NCBI RefSeq assembly: GCF_016405145.1 | Contig: NZ_JAEKIA010000001.1 | Coordinates: 62,001 to 126,000, forward strand | Source: Schaalia cardiffensis | GTDB taxonomy: Bacteria; Actinomycetota; Actinomycetes; Actinomycetales; Actinomycetaceae | DNA length: 64,000 bases | Reading direction: 5' to 3' | Shown: positions 52,937 to 60,445 of the stretch, piece after piece | How the letters are laid out: every line of letters starts with the position of its first letter | How positions within the stretch are numbered: position 1 is the first letter of the stretch | The notes under the pieces: generated by a model | The model's input: only the letters and a program-made list of their open reading frames with translations | Told to the model about the DNA's origin: nothing | Database searches by the model: none | Program-made: the position numbers and the translations under genes

Positions 52937-52942
52937 AGTCTA
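52937..52942 (-). promoter_or_regulatory. candidate thrS -10 box
   Basis: TAGACT on the minus strand, about 40 nt before the thrS GTG, preceded by G as in the aspS and DUF349 promoters. No T-box leader features were recognised. Confidence 0.4.
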
Positions 52943-53039
52943 CTCGTTCGACTCCCCCTTCTCCGAGTTCACCCAGCCTTGCGCACCGACAAGAGTCGAT
53001 CCGAAGACGTGTAGGCGGGCACTCAGAGTCTGCCCCCTC

Positions 53040-53071
53040 CCCTTGCCCGAGTAAAAGTCACCGGGCAAGGG
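53040..53071 (-). terminator. hairpin downstream of the FemAB-like gene
   Basis: Perfect 10-bp stem CCCTTGCCCG / CGGGCAAGGG with a 12-nt loop, 12 nt past the stop codon on the minus strand; weak T-tract. Confidence 0.6.
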
Positions 53072-53082
53072 TCGGATGGGGC

Positions 53083-54114
53083 TTAGCGAGAGGAGGAGGG
53101 CTTTGTCAGTGTGCGCTTGACTCCCATAAGGGTGCGCACCAGCTGGTACTGCGCGGTCGAGACCGGCAGATCCCAGGCTCCTGCGACATCGGTGAAGGAT
53201 TGGGCGAAACTGCGCTTGTACTTTCCGACGGTGAAGAGTTCGGGGACACGAACCGAATGGGCACCGCGAAGATCAAGGCCCGTGTAGCCCTCGGATCCGA
53301 GGAGGACCGCGAGTTCGAAGTCGAGGAGCACGGGGGCGCCCATCTGGCGCGAACGAGCCGTCGAAGCACCGTATTCCGCCTGTGCTTTCTTGCCGTTGAG
53401 CAAGACGAGATCCCAGCACAAAAGCTCGCCCTCGCCGTCGCGCGCGACGAACAATCTGGCGTGCTCCTCACCGAGACTGGAGAGCAAATCCGAGTAGGTT
53501 TCACTCACGTGCGGACGGAAACCGTCGCGCTCAGCGGTCTCCACCATGACCCGATAGTATTCGGAGAAATCGTCGCGAGCCTTGTCCGTCTCCTCCACGA
53601 TCTGCACTCCCGCAGCTTCACACTTCTTCACTGCTCGGCGCACAGAGCGCTTGCCGTCATTGGGCATTGAAGCAAGGACCACTTCACGCTCGCCCTTGGC
53701 GCAGTCGATGATGACCGTCCGGTCGTAGGTGATCGTCTGGAGGACATCTTCGAGTTCGGGGGCGCTATACCACGCGTGCAGGCGCACGAAAACGATGCCC
53801 CGGTCCTTTTTACGGACCCATTCGACAAGATCGCGGCGAAATGCCACCTCGCGATCCGGTGTCGCCTCCTTGATCCACACCGGACCGTTCTTCGCCCACA
53901 GGTATCGCCAGGAGCGCAGGCGGTGCTCGTAGAGGGCGATGACGGCGAGGCACTTCTCGCCCTCGTACCAGCCGAGTAGGCCCCACAGGCTGTGACCTTG
54001 AGTAGTGGCGAATGCCTCCCAGTGTTCGGACTGCTCAACGGGCAGACCCCCGATTCCTGAGGCTGCGCGCCTCATGTCCTCGGCCGAGAGTTCTCGAATC
54101 TGCGTCGTGGGCAT
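53083..54114 (-). CDS. FemAB/GNAT-type peptidoglycan bridge-like acyltransferase
   Basis: 343-aa protein of the FemAB/BioF2-like GNAT double-fold family: N-terminal LWGLLGWYEGEKCLAVIALYEHRLR, a central DGKRSVRRAVKKCEAAGV segment, and the second GNAT half with YGASTARSRQMGAPVLLDFE and TGLDLRGAH. Homologues add amino acids to the lipid-linked peptidoglycan stem, often from aminoacyl-tRNA, but some have other amine-acylating roles. ATG with AAAGGA. It sits 11 bp downstream of the ATP-grasp gene, suggesting a joint function. Confidence 0.82.
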   Translation of the reverse strand: MPTTQIRELSAEDMRRAASGIGGLPVEQSEHWEAFATTQGHSLWGLLGWYEGEKCLAVIALYEHRLRSWRYLWAKNGPVWIKEATPDREVAFRRDLVEWVRKKDRGIVFVRLHAWYSAPELEDVLQTITYDRTVIIDCAKGEREVVLASMPNDGKRSVRRAVKKCEAAGVQIVEETDKARDDFSEYYRVMVETAERDGFRPHVSETYSDLLSSLGEEHARLFVARDGEGELLCWDLVLLNGKKAQAEYGASTARSRQMGAPVLLDFELAVLLGSEGYTGLDLRGAHSVRVPELFTVGKYKRSFAQSFTDVAGAWDLPVSTAQYQLVRTLMGVKRTLTKPSSSR

Positions 54115-54125
54115 ACTGGATCCTT

Positions 54126-55373
54126 TCAGAACGACCGATCGGTCGCCTCGGGGTAGTAGCGGGCGAATTTTCGATGATGGTTGAGTTTTTGCAGGCGAAT
54201 CGTGAGATTTCGCCGAAGGTCCTTCTCCACGGGATTGAGGAGAGGATCGAAGCGGAGCCCCGAACGGATGAGTCCCTTCACATGGGCGCGCAGCGAGTCC
54301 TCCCGAATGTACTTGAGGAGCAGGGAGTCTGGGACCATCGAGTAGAGAATCTCACGACTGATCCTCCCTGGTTCGACCCGGCGGTGCTCAACGAGGTCGG
54401 CGACCATGACTGTCATCGGGTTGAGTCCGGCGGCGCTCATATACCAGTTGTTGCGCCCGATGCGCGGGTTGACTTCGAAGAAGACCGCCCGACCATCACG
54501 AGGGTCAATCTTCACGTCGAAATTCGCAAAACCACGGTAGCCGGAGGAGGTGAGGAGGCGTTCAGCCGCGTCCCACAGCGCTGGGAAATCCTCCGTGATC
54601 ATCGCGACGGGGTTGCCGATCATTGTTGGGGCGTGATCTTCGAGGAGGACGCGCGCCGAACCGATGAGGGTCACCTCCCCGTGCGAATCCACGTAGGCGG
54701 TGATGGAACGCATCGCCGTATTGTCCCCGGGGATGAGTTCTTGGACGAGGAAGACGTCGTCAAAGCCTGCCCGGGCGAGCATCTCCCACAGTTCTTCGAG
54801 CTGCTCAGCGGACTCGATGAACCAGATCTTGCGTTTTCCTTCGAAGTGGAGGCGATCATAGGGCTCGCCCTTCGCGGCCTTCGCGACCACGGGGAAGGCG
54901 AAAGGGATCTCGGGCGGGCGCCAGTTCTCGTCGTAGTGAGCGAAATCAGCTTCAACGCTTCTGGGCGTGTCAATGCCGAGCTGCGCACAGGCGCGGGCGA
55001 ACCCCGCTTTATCCGTCAGCTGGTCGATGATCTCCTGGGAGGGGAAGGGCAAGGCGTAGACGCGGGCGAGGGCGTCGAAGTTTCGTGCGATGAAACTCGA
55101 GTGCAGATCATGATTCGCCATGAGCACCAGCTCTCGGCCCTCGTTCGCTTGGGCAATGGCGAGGAGCGTAGCGAGCAGGTCGGCATCTGAGATTCCGGCT
55201 GTGATGTGGTGGACATCGAAGAAGTTCGAGCGGGTAATGGCCACAGCCGGCGAGTTCGACACGCACAGGCACCGACAGCCGAAAGCCTCGTTGAAAGAGC
55301 GGCCGATCCCGTAGACGCCGAAGTCTCCTCCAAGAATGACGGGCAGGAGCGCTGTTGAAGCGTTCGAGGGCAT
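54126..55373 (-). CDS. ATP-grasp carboxylate-amine ligase (D-aspartate ligase-like)
   Basis: 415-aa ATP-grasp enzyme beginning PVILGGDFGVYGIGRSFNEAFG, with the ATP-binding region FPVVAKAAKGEP and QELIPGDN and the metal/catalytic motif VFFEVNPRIGRNN. Size and N-terminus resemble the Aslfm type of ligase that adds D-Asp to the peptidoglycan stem lysine in some Gram-positive bacteria; the exact substrates are unknown. Start ATG 55373 with AAGGTGG. It forms a two-gene unit with the FemAB-like protein. Confidence 0.82.
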   Translation of the reverse strand: MPSNASTALLPVILGGDFGVYGIGRSFNEAFGCRCLCVSNSPAVAITRSNFFDVHHITAGISDADLLATLLAIAQANEGRELVLMANHDLHSSFIARNFDALARVYALPFPSQEIIDQLTDKAGFARACAQLGIDTPRSVEADFAHYDENWRPPEIPFAFPVVAKAAKGEPYDRLHFEGKRKIWFIESAEQLEELWEMLARAGFDDVFLVQELIPGDNTAMRSITAYVDSHGEVTLIGSARVLLEDHAPTMIGNPVAMITEDFPALWDAAERLLTSSGYRGFANFDVKIDPRDGRAVFFEVNPRIGRNNWYMSAAGLNPMTVMVADLVEHRRVEPGRISREILYSMVPDSLLLKYIREDSLRAHVKGLIRSGLRFDPLLNPVEKDLRRNLTIRLQKLNHHRKFARYYPEATDRSF

Positions 55374-55478
55374 GACACCACCTTGATTGATGAGAGGACA
55401 GCCGATTGAGCGCCCCAGCTAAGGATATGGGGCCTGAGCCTGATCCAGCCCGAGGATCGGCAGCGATGAATCAAAATG

Positions 55479-55517
55479 AGAGAAAAACCCGGAACCGATG
55501 GCTCCGGGTTTTCTCTG
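55479..55517 (-). terminator. terminator of the tRNA cluster
   Basis: Stem AAAACCCGGA / TCCGGGTTTT with extended A/T flanks (AGAGA…TCTCT), one bulged A and a T-rich run on the minus strand (TTTTTCTCTCATTTTG). It lies between the tRNA-Val and the ATP-grasp gene and would terminate the tRNA operon. Confidence 0.85.
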
Positions 55518-55518
55518 G

Positions 55519-55590
55519 TGGGCGATACTGGGATCGAACCAGTGACCTCTTCCGTGTGAAGGAAGCGCGCTACCCCTGCGCCAATCGCCC
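55519..55590 (-). tRNA. tRNA-Val (CAC)
   Basis: 72-nt cloverleaf on the minus strand: acceptor GGGCGAT/ATCGCCC, D-loop AGGGGTA, anticodon stem CTTCC/GGAAG with loop TTCACAC giving anticodon CAC, T-arm ACTGG-TTCGATC-CCAGT. No encoded CCA. Confidence 0.95.
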
Positions 55591-55591
55591 G

Positions 55592-55662
55592 AGGTGGGTA
55601 CGGGATTCGAACCCGTGTATACGGCTTTGCAGGCCGCTGCCTCGCCTCTCGGCCAACCCACC
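55592..55662 (-). tRNA. tRNA-Cys (GCA)
   Basis: 71-nt cloverleaf: acceptor GGTGGGT/ACCCACC, discriminator U as expected for Cys, anticodon loop CTGCAAA giving GCA, T-loop TTCGAAT. One nucleotide separates it from the Val(CAC) gene. Confidence 0.95.
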
Positions 55663-55701
55663 ATGTTCTCACCGGAACCGCGTGGGAGTCCGGATTCAAC
55701 G

Positions 55702-55774
55702 AGCGGATGACGGGACTCGAACCCGCGACCCTCACCTTGGCAAGGTGATGCTCTACCAACTGAGCCACATCCGC
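55702..55774 (-). tRNA. tRNA-Gly (GCC), copy 1
   Basis: 73-nt cloverleaf: acceptor GCGGATG/CATCCGC, anticodon stem TCACC/GGTGA, loop TTGCCAA giving GCC, discriminator U. The sequence is identical by eye to the second Gly gene. Confidence 0.95.
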
Positions 55775-55835
55775 GACTGATCGTTATGCGATCTGTGGAA
55801 ATACCTCGTCGAGTCCGAAGGAACCGGAACGACAG

Positions 55836-55907
55836 TGGGCGATACTGGGATCGAACCAGTGACCTCTTCCGTGTCAGGGAAGCGCGCTCCCGCTGCGCCA
55901 ATCGCCC
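55836..55907 (-). tRNA. tRNA-Val (GAC)
   Basis: 72-nt cloverleaf sharing acceptor and T-arm with the Val(CAC) gene; the anticodon loop CTGACAC gives GAC and the D-loop differs (GCGGGA). A close paralogue within the same cluster. Confidence 0.95.
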
Positions 55908-55908
55908 G

Positions 55909-55981
55909 AGCGGATGACGGGACTCGAACCCGCGACCCTCACCTTGGCAAGGTGATGCTCTACCAACTGAGCCACATCCGC
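55909..55981 (-). tRNA. tRNA-Gly (GCC), copy 2
   Basis: 73-nt cloverleaf identical to the copy at 55702-55774, first gene of the cluster in transcription order (Gly-Val-Gly-Cys-Val). A TAGTGT box on the minus strand about 40 nt upstream (near 56025) may be its -10. Confidence 0.95.
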
Positions 55982-56565
55982 GTCTCGCTCCGCTCCCCGA
56001 AGGGCTCGTTGCGAACAGGGAAAACACTAACAGGCATTTGAGGAAAAGGCGAAATTGAGAGCGAGTTACCCGTGTCACAAGCGGGTGAAAAGTGCAAGAT
56101 TCCGCGGTTTTCGCGCCGACCGAAACTCTTGGGCAGTTCCGCCTGCGCTTCGAGCGAGCACAAGGTTTTCACCTTCGAAGACGAGCTTGCTGGAACTCAA
56201 AGAGCGATCAGAAGCGGACCTTTCCACAGCTGCCGTGATGCACGCTCGTTCCTGGGGTGAAACGATGAGGTACAACAGTCTTAGCGAATGTGTGGTGACA
56301 CGCACTCATGCTCAGGCAGGAAGCCCTCTACAGCCTTAACACAACCTTCGACACCGTGACGCACACCCTGGCAGGTATCGATGGCACGAACACCGCCAAT
56401 TACTGGAAAGGGTGACGCACGCCCACCCGGGTAGGAGACTCCTGCCCCCGCTTGCTTATGGCCACAAGCACCCCCGGCCGCTTTTGAGCGCCGATTCACA
56501 GCTCATCTGCTCCGGGGGCGGCGCGCCGGAGGAGGCTGAGAGCCTAAGAATCGTAATCTGAGGCG
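55982..56565. other. 584-bp region without a confident gene
   Basis: Upstream of the tRNA cluster and of the DUF3000 gene. It holds the presumed tRNA promoter area and several short unconvincing frames: a plus-strand 35-codon frame (56308-56415) with good third-position GC but no ribosome site, and a minus-strand 72-codon Cys-containing frame (56281-56499). Parts are GC-rich with local inverted repeats (AGGAGACTCCT near 56432). I cannot assign any of it. Confidence 0.4.
56554..56559 (+). promoter_or_regulatory. candidate leaderless promoter of the DUF3000 gene (-10)
   Basis: TAATCT on the plus strand, 6 nt before the GTG start, matching the glgC arrangement. The intervening GAGGCG could act as a weak ribosome site instead. 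Confidence 0.45.
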
Positions 56566-57117
56566 GTGGACGAGCACGCACTGCCCGATGACTTCGTTCA
56601 GGCTCTGCTCAGCCTGCGCGAAGCACCCTGCCACCCCAAAGTCGTTCTCGCAGAGGCTCCCGGCCCCTCCAGGCTCGCGCCTTACACAGCGGCGATCGTC
56701 ATGCGGACCCTCGATGAAGAATTCGACGAGCCCTTAGCCACTGGACGTTTCGTGATCCTCTATGACCCCGAGGGCAGCCCCGGTTGGAACGGCACCTTGC
56801 GCCTCGTCGCCCAATTCCGCAGCCATATCGACCCTGAAATGAGCGCAGATCCTCTCCTCGCAGAAGCCCTGTGGGCGTGGACGGACGAATGCCTCACTGA
56901 AGCCGGAGCCGACTACCACGACCTCAGCGGTACAGTCACCCGGGAAATCTCCGAATCCTATGGGGGCCTCGTTTTGCGAGGCTCCACAATGAATGTTGAA
57001 ATGCGGGCCTCGTGGACGGCCGCCTCCTGCGCCCTCGGCGAACACCTCAACGCGTGGACGGATGTCATGCTGCGAACCTGCGGGGTGTCGTCCCAACGTT
57101 TCCTCGAAGGAGTGTGA
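56566..57117 (+). CDS. DUF3000 domain protein
   Basis: 183-aa cytoplasmic protein of unknown function restricted to actinobacteria. Family-like stretches include LAPYTAAI, GRFVILYDPEGSPGWNGTLRLVA and ISESYGGL…RGSTMNVEMRASWT. GTG start at 56566. The rnd gene follows after 3 bp, and dxs is convergent, the same DUF3000-rnd-dxs neighbourhood as in mycobacteria. Confidence 0.85.
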   Translation: MDEHALPDDFVQALLSLREAPCHPKVVLAEAPGPSRLAPYTAAIVMRTLDEEFDEPLATGRFVILYDPEGSPGWNGTLRLVAQFRSHIDPEMSADPLLAEALWAWTDECLTEAGADYHDLSGTVTREISESYGGLVLRGSTMNVEMRASWTAASCALGEHLNAWTDVMLRTCGVSSQRFLEGV

Positions 57118-57120
57118 GGC

Positions 57121-58365
57121 GTGAGAATCGCCAATATGGATGGGCTTCCCCTCGGGGACACCGAAAACCCCGAGCTCATCGTCACCCCGCGCGGCGGCGT
57201 GCCCGCCGTCATCGACACCCCCGATCATTTGAAGCGCGCCGCCAGAGCCCTGAAGAAGGGGCGCGCACCCGTCGCCCTCGATGTGGAACGCGCCCAAGGA
57301 TTTCGATACGGTAACGATCCTTATCTCGTGCAAATCCGCCGCGAAGACGTCGGCACCTATCTCATCGACACGCACGCCCTCACAGACCTCACGATCTTGA
57401 ACGAAGGCCTGAAAGAAACGTGGCTCCTGCACGATGCGGCGCAGGATCTGCCCAATCTTCGTCAACTCGGGCTCGAACCGCCCCTGCTCTTCGACACGGA
57501 GATCGCGGCGCGACTCATCGGCTTGGAACGCTTCGGATTGGCCGCGGTGTGCGAACAGGTCCTCGGCCTTGGCCTCGTGAAAGATCACCAGGCCTCCGAC
57601 TGGTCGCTGCGCCCGCTGCCCAAGGACTGGCTGCGCTATGCGGCGCTCGACGTTGAACTTCTCACCGAGTTGTATCGCAGGCTCTCGCACCGTTTGGATC
57701 AACTTGGCCGCTGGGAGTGGGCCGTCGAAGAATGCGCATATATTGCTTCGCTTCCCGCGCCAAAACCGAAGAAGGAGAAGTGGCGTTCCCTTCCTGGGGC
57801 TGGGAAGATCCGCAATCGCCGTGGTCTCGGTGTTCTTGAGGCCCTGTGGAGGACTCGCGAGGAGATCGCACAGGACATCGACCTCGCTCCGGGGCGTCTC
57901 GTACGCAATGCTGCTCTTGTTCGAGCTGCGATGGTACCCCCGCGCAATAGACGCTCCCTTTTGCAGATCAATGAGTTCCGCTCCCCCGTTGCCCGCCCCT
58001 ACACCGATCAGTGGCTACGAGCAATCACTCGGGTGATGACCGCCTCAGAGGAAGAGCTTCCCGAAGTGAAGAAGCCTCGCGCTCCAGGTGCCATCCCTGA
58101 GCCCCGCTCTTGGGCGCGCATCGACGAGGACGCGGCCCAACGTTTGCAGGTGGTCCGCACCGCCCTCCTGAAAGTGTCAGAGCGGATCGGCATTGCGCCC
58201 GAGGTGATTCTCGAGCCGAGGATTCAACGCTTTGTCGCGTGGGCACCCCTGGAGGTGAATCGTCCCTCCGGGGATGAGATTGAGGAACGCATGTACGAGC
58301 AGGGGGCGAGGAACTGGCAGATGGACTTGTGCCTCGACCCGCTCGCCGACGCCCTCGAGGGGTGA
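57121..58365 (+). CDS. rnd: ribonuclease D-like 3'-5' exonuclease
   Basis: 414-aa DEDDy exonuclease: exo I ALDVERAQGFRYG (D, E), exo II LLHDAAQDL (D), exo III YAALDVELL (Y, D). C-terminal HRDC-like helical domain (RNRRGLGVLEALWRTREEIAQDIDLAPGRL). Likely acts in tRNA or structured RNA 3' trimming. GTG start with GGAG upstream, coupled to DUF3000. The GTG at 57121 is the only clear start. Confidence 0.93.
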   Translation: MRIANMDGLPLGDTENPELIVTPRGGVPAVIDTPDHLKRAARALKKGRAPVALDVERAQGFRYGNDPYLVQIRREDVGTYLIDTHALTDLTILNEGLKETWLLHDAAQDLPNLRQLGLEPPLLFDTEIAARLIGLERFGLAAVCEQVLGLGLVKDHQASDWSLRPLPKDWLRYAALDVELLTELYRRLSHRLDQLGRWEWAVEECAYIASLPAPKPKKEKWRSLPGAGKIRNRRGLGVLEALWRTREEIAQDIDLAPGRLVRNAALVRAAMVPPRNRRSLLQINEFRSPVARPYTDQWLRAITRVMTASEEELPEVKKPRAPGAIPEPRSWARIDEDAAQRLQVVRTALLKVSERIGIAPEVILEPRIQRFVAWAPLEVNRPSGDEIEERMYEQGARNWQMDLCLDPLADALEG

Positions 58366-58380
58366 AAGTGAGGCGGGGCC

Positions 58381-60270
58381 TCAGCCCGCCCGCACATCAC
58401 CCAGGCTTTCACGCACGCGCTGGGCAATCGACTCTGGATCCAGGCCGAGGGCAGCGAGAATATCCGAGCGATCCCCATGCTCGAGGAATGTCTTCGCAAT
58501 GCCGAGCGTGAGCACCCGAGTTCCCACGCATTTGTCACGCAGGGCCCATCCGAAGCCGCCATCGACGAGGCCATCTTCAATAGTGACAACAAGATCAGCG
58601 TCTTTGGCGCATTCGAGCAGTCCTTCTTTCAGGGGAAGCACTCGAATCGGATCGACGACCCGGACCCGAATGCCCTGCTCTTCCAAGATACGAGCCGCTT
58701 TCAAGCCCGAAGGAGCGAGAGCCCCCGTCGCAACGACAAGCACATCAACTGCGCCCGGATCAGGTTCGGAAAGGACATCGACTCCTCCCACGGCGCGCAG
58801 CGCGGGCATCGCCTCGGGAAGAGATCCCTTGGGATAACGCACCACCGTGGGCCGATCCTCGGCCGCGATGGCCAAACGAAGTGAGTGGCGCAAGCTCGCC
58901 TCATCGCGCGGAGCGTAGAGTTCAAGCCCGGGGATGATCTGGCACATCGCAATATCCCACATGCCGTTATGCGAAGCACCATCAACCCCGGTGACCCCAG
59001 CCCGGTCGAGCACGATCGTCACCCCCGCCTGATGCAGGGCGACATCCATGAGGAGCTGATCGAAAGCCCTATTGAGGAAGGTCGCGTAGAGGGCGACAAC
59101 CGGGTGCGCGCCCTCGTAAGCCATTCCCGCAGCCGAGGCGAGCGCTTCTTGCTCCGCGATACCAACATCCACAACCCGCTCGGGGAACTCCTTCTTCATC
59201 GGAGCCAAGCCAACGGGCTCCATCATTGCGGCGGTGATCCCCACCACCTTCGAGTTCTCTCGAGCGATTTTCACAATCTCTTCAGCGAAGACGCTCGTCC
59301 AGCCGAATCGGGCGGGAGCGACCGGCAAACCCGTCTCAGGGTGGATCGGGCCGACGGCGTGGAATCGGTCGGCGATGTCCTCTTCCGCGGGCGTGTAGCC
59401 CCTGCCCTTTTGGGTAATCGCGTGCAGGATCACCGGACTGTGCTGCGTTTTTGCGAGCATCAGTTCGTTTTCGAGGGCGACGATGTCGTGTCCGTCGACC
59501 GGGCCGAGATACTTCAAGCCGAGATCTTCGAACATGACCTGTGGGACAAGAGCGTCCTTGAGTCCCGTCTTGACGGCGTGCAAAGCATCAAAAGCCGCTC
59601 GCCCCGGTTCCCCGAGGGAGAGGAGTTGGCGCTTGCCCCAGGACAGAGCACGCTCATAGCCTTCGGAGGTCCTGAGCGCATCAAGGTGAAGCGCAAGCCC
59701 CCCGATAGTCGGAGCATAAGAACGCCCATTGTCGTTGACAATGATGAGGACACGCCGATCCTTCGAAGCGGCGAGGCGGTTGAGCCCCTCCCAGGCCATT
59801 CCGCCCGTCAGAGCACCATCACCGATGATCGCGATTGTCCAGGAGTCGTCCCCTTGGCGTCGCTTCTCCACAGAGATCCCATCGGCCCAGGCGATTGAGG
59901 AGGAGGCGTGCGAAGATTCGAGGACGTCATGAATGGATTCTTCGCGACTCGGATAGCCCGAAAGACCGCCCGCTTCGCGCAAACGCGTGAAATCCTTACG
60001 GCCCGTGAGCATTTTGTGCACATAGGACTGGTGTCCGGTGTCGAAAACGAAGGTGTCCTTCGGGGATTCAAAGACCCGGTGCAAGGCGATTGTCAGTTCG
60101 ACGACTCCAAGATTCGGGCCGAGATGCCCGCCCGTCTTCGAGACGGAGGAGATGAGAAACTCGCGAATCTCGCGGCAAAGATCAACGAGTTCGGTCGGCG
60201 TGAATGCCTGAAGATCCGAGGGCGATTCGATCCGGTCGAGCAGACCGTGTTCCTCTTCCTTCGTGTGCAT
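58381..60270 (-). CDS. dxs: 1-deoxy-D-xylulose-5-phosphate synthase
   Basis: Thiamine-diphosphate enzyme for the first step of the MEP isoprenoid pathway. 629 aa: GGHLGPNLGVVELT, TPP/Mg motif GDGALTGGMAWEGLN, the transketolase central domain with DRAGVTG, GASHNGMWD, and the C-terminal domain. ATG 60270 has no ribosome site but a TAGAAT box 7 nt upstream, so it is a candidate leaderless gene. The frame is open to 60384 but overlaps the upstream region of the peptidase. Confidence 0.97.
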   Translation of the reverse strand: MHTKEEEHGLLDRIESPSDLQAFTPTELVDLCREIREFLISSVSKTGGHLGPNLGVVELTIALHRVFESPKDTFVFDTGHQSYVHKMLTGRKDFTRLREAGGLSGYPSREESIHDVLESSHASSSIAWADGISVEKRRQGDDSWTIAIIGDGALTGGMAWEGLNRLAASKDRRVLIIVNDNGRSYAPTIGGLALHLDALRTSEGYERALSWGKRQLLSLGEPGRAAFDALHAVKTGLKDALVPQVMFEDLGLKYLGPVDGHDIVALENELMLAKTQHSPVILHAITQKGRGYTPAEEDIADRFHAVGPIHPETGLPVAPARFGWTSVFAEEIVKIARENSKVVGITAAMMEPVGLAPMKKEFPERVVDVGIAEQEALASAAGMAYEGAHPVVALYATFLNRAFDQLLMDVALHQAGVTIVLDRAGVTGVDGASHNGMWDIAMCQIIPGLELYAPRDEASLRHSLRLAIAAEDRPTVVRYPKGSLPEAMPALRAVGGVDVLSEPDPGAVDVLVVATGALAPSGLKAARILEEQGIRVRVVDPIRVLPLKEGLLECAKDADLVVTIEDGLVDGGFGWALRDKCVGTRVLTLGIAKTFLEHGDRSDILAALGLDPESIAQRVRESLGDVRAG

Positions 60271-60277
60271 GATTCGG

Positions 60278-60283
60278 ATTCTA
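60278..60283 (-). promoter_or_regulatory. candidate leaderless dxs promoter (-10)
   Basis: TAGAAT on the minus strand with 7 nt to the dxs ATG and no ribosome site between them. Confidence 0.45.
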
Positions 60284-60445
60284 ACGGTCCAATGCCGATC
60301 CGGAGGAATGGAGCATTCCGCTCGCCCCGCTCGGCACCTGATGATGGAAGCTTCCGACGAGCAGCCGACCGCGCAGGACTTCATCCGACTAGGATGTGCA
60401 TCACGAAGCGAAAGACACTTCGAAGCGTTCTTCCAAGGAGGAAGT

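Noticed and set aside
55519-55981. tRNA cluster as a prophage/ICE attachment site
   Set aside because: No integrase, no flanking direct repeat of a tRNA 3' end and normal housekeeping genes on both sides.
56534-56541. GGCTGAGA resembling part of the TPP riboswitch
   Set aside because: The downstream conserved half of the THI element is absent and the gene starts about 25 nt later.
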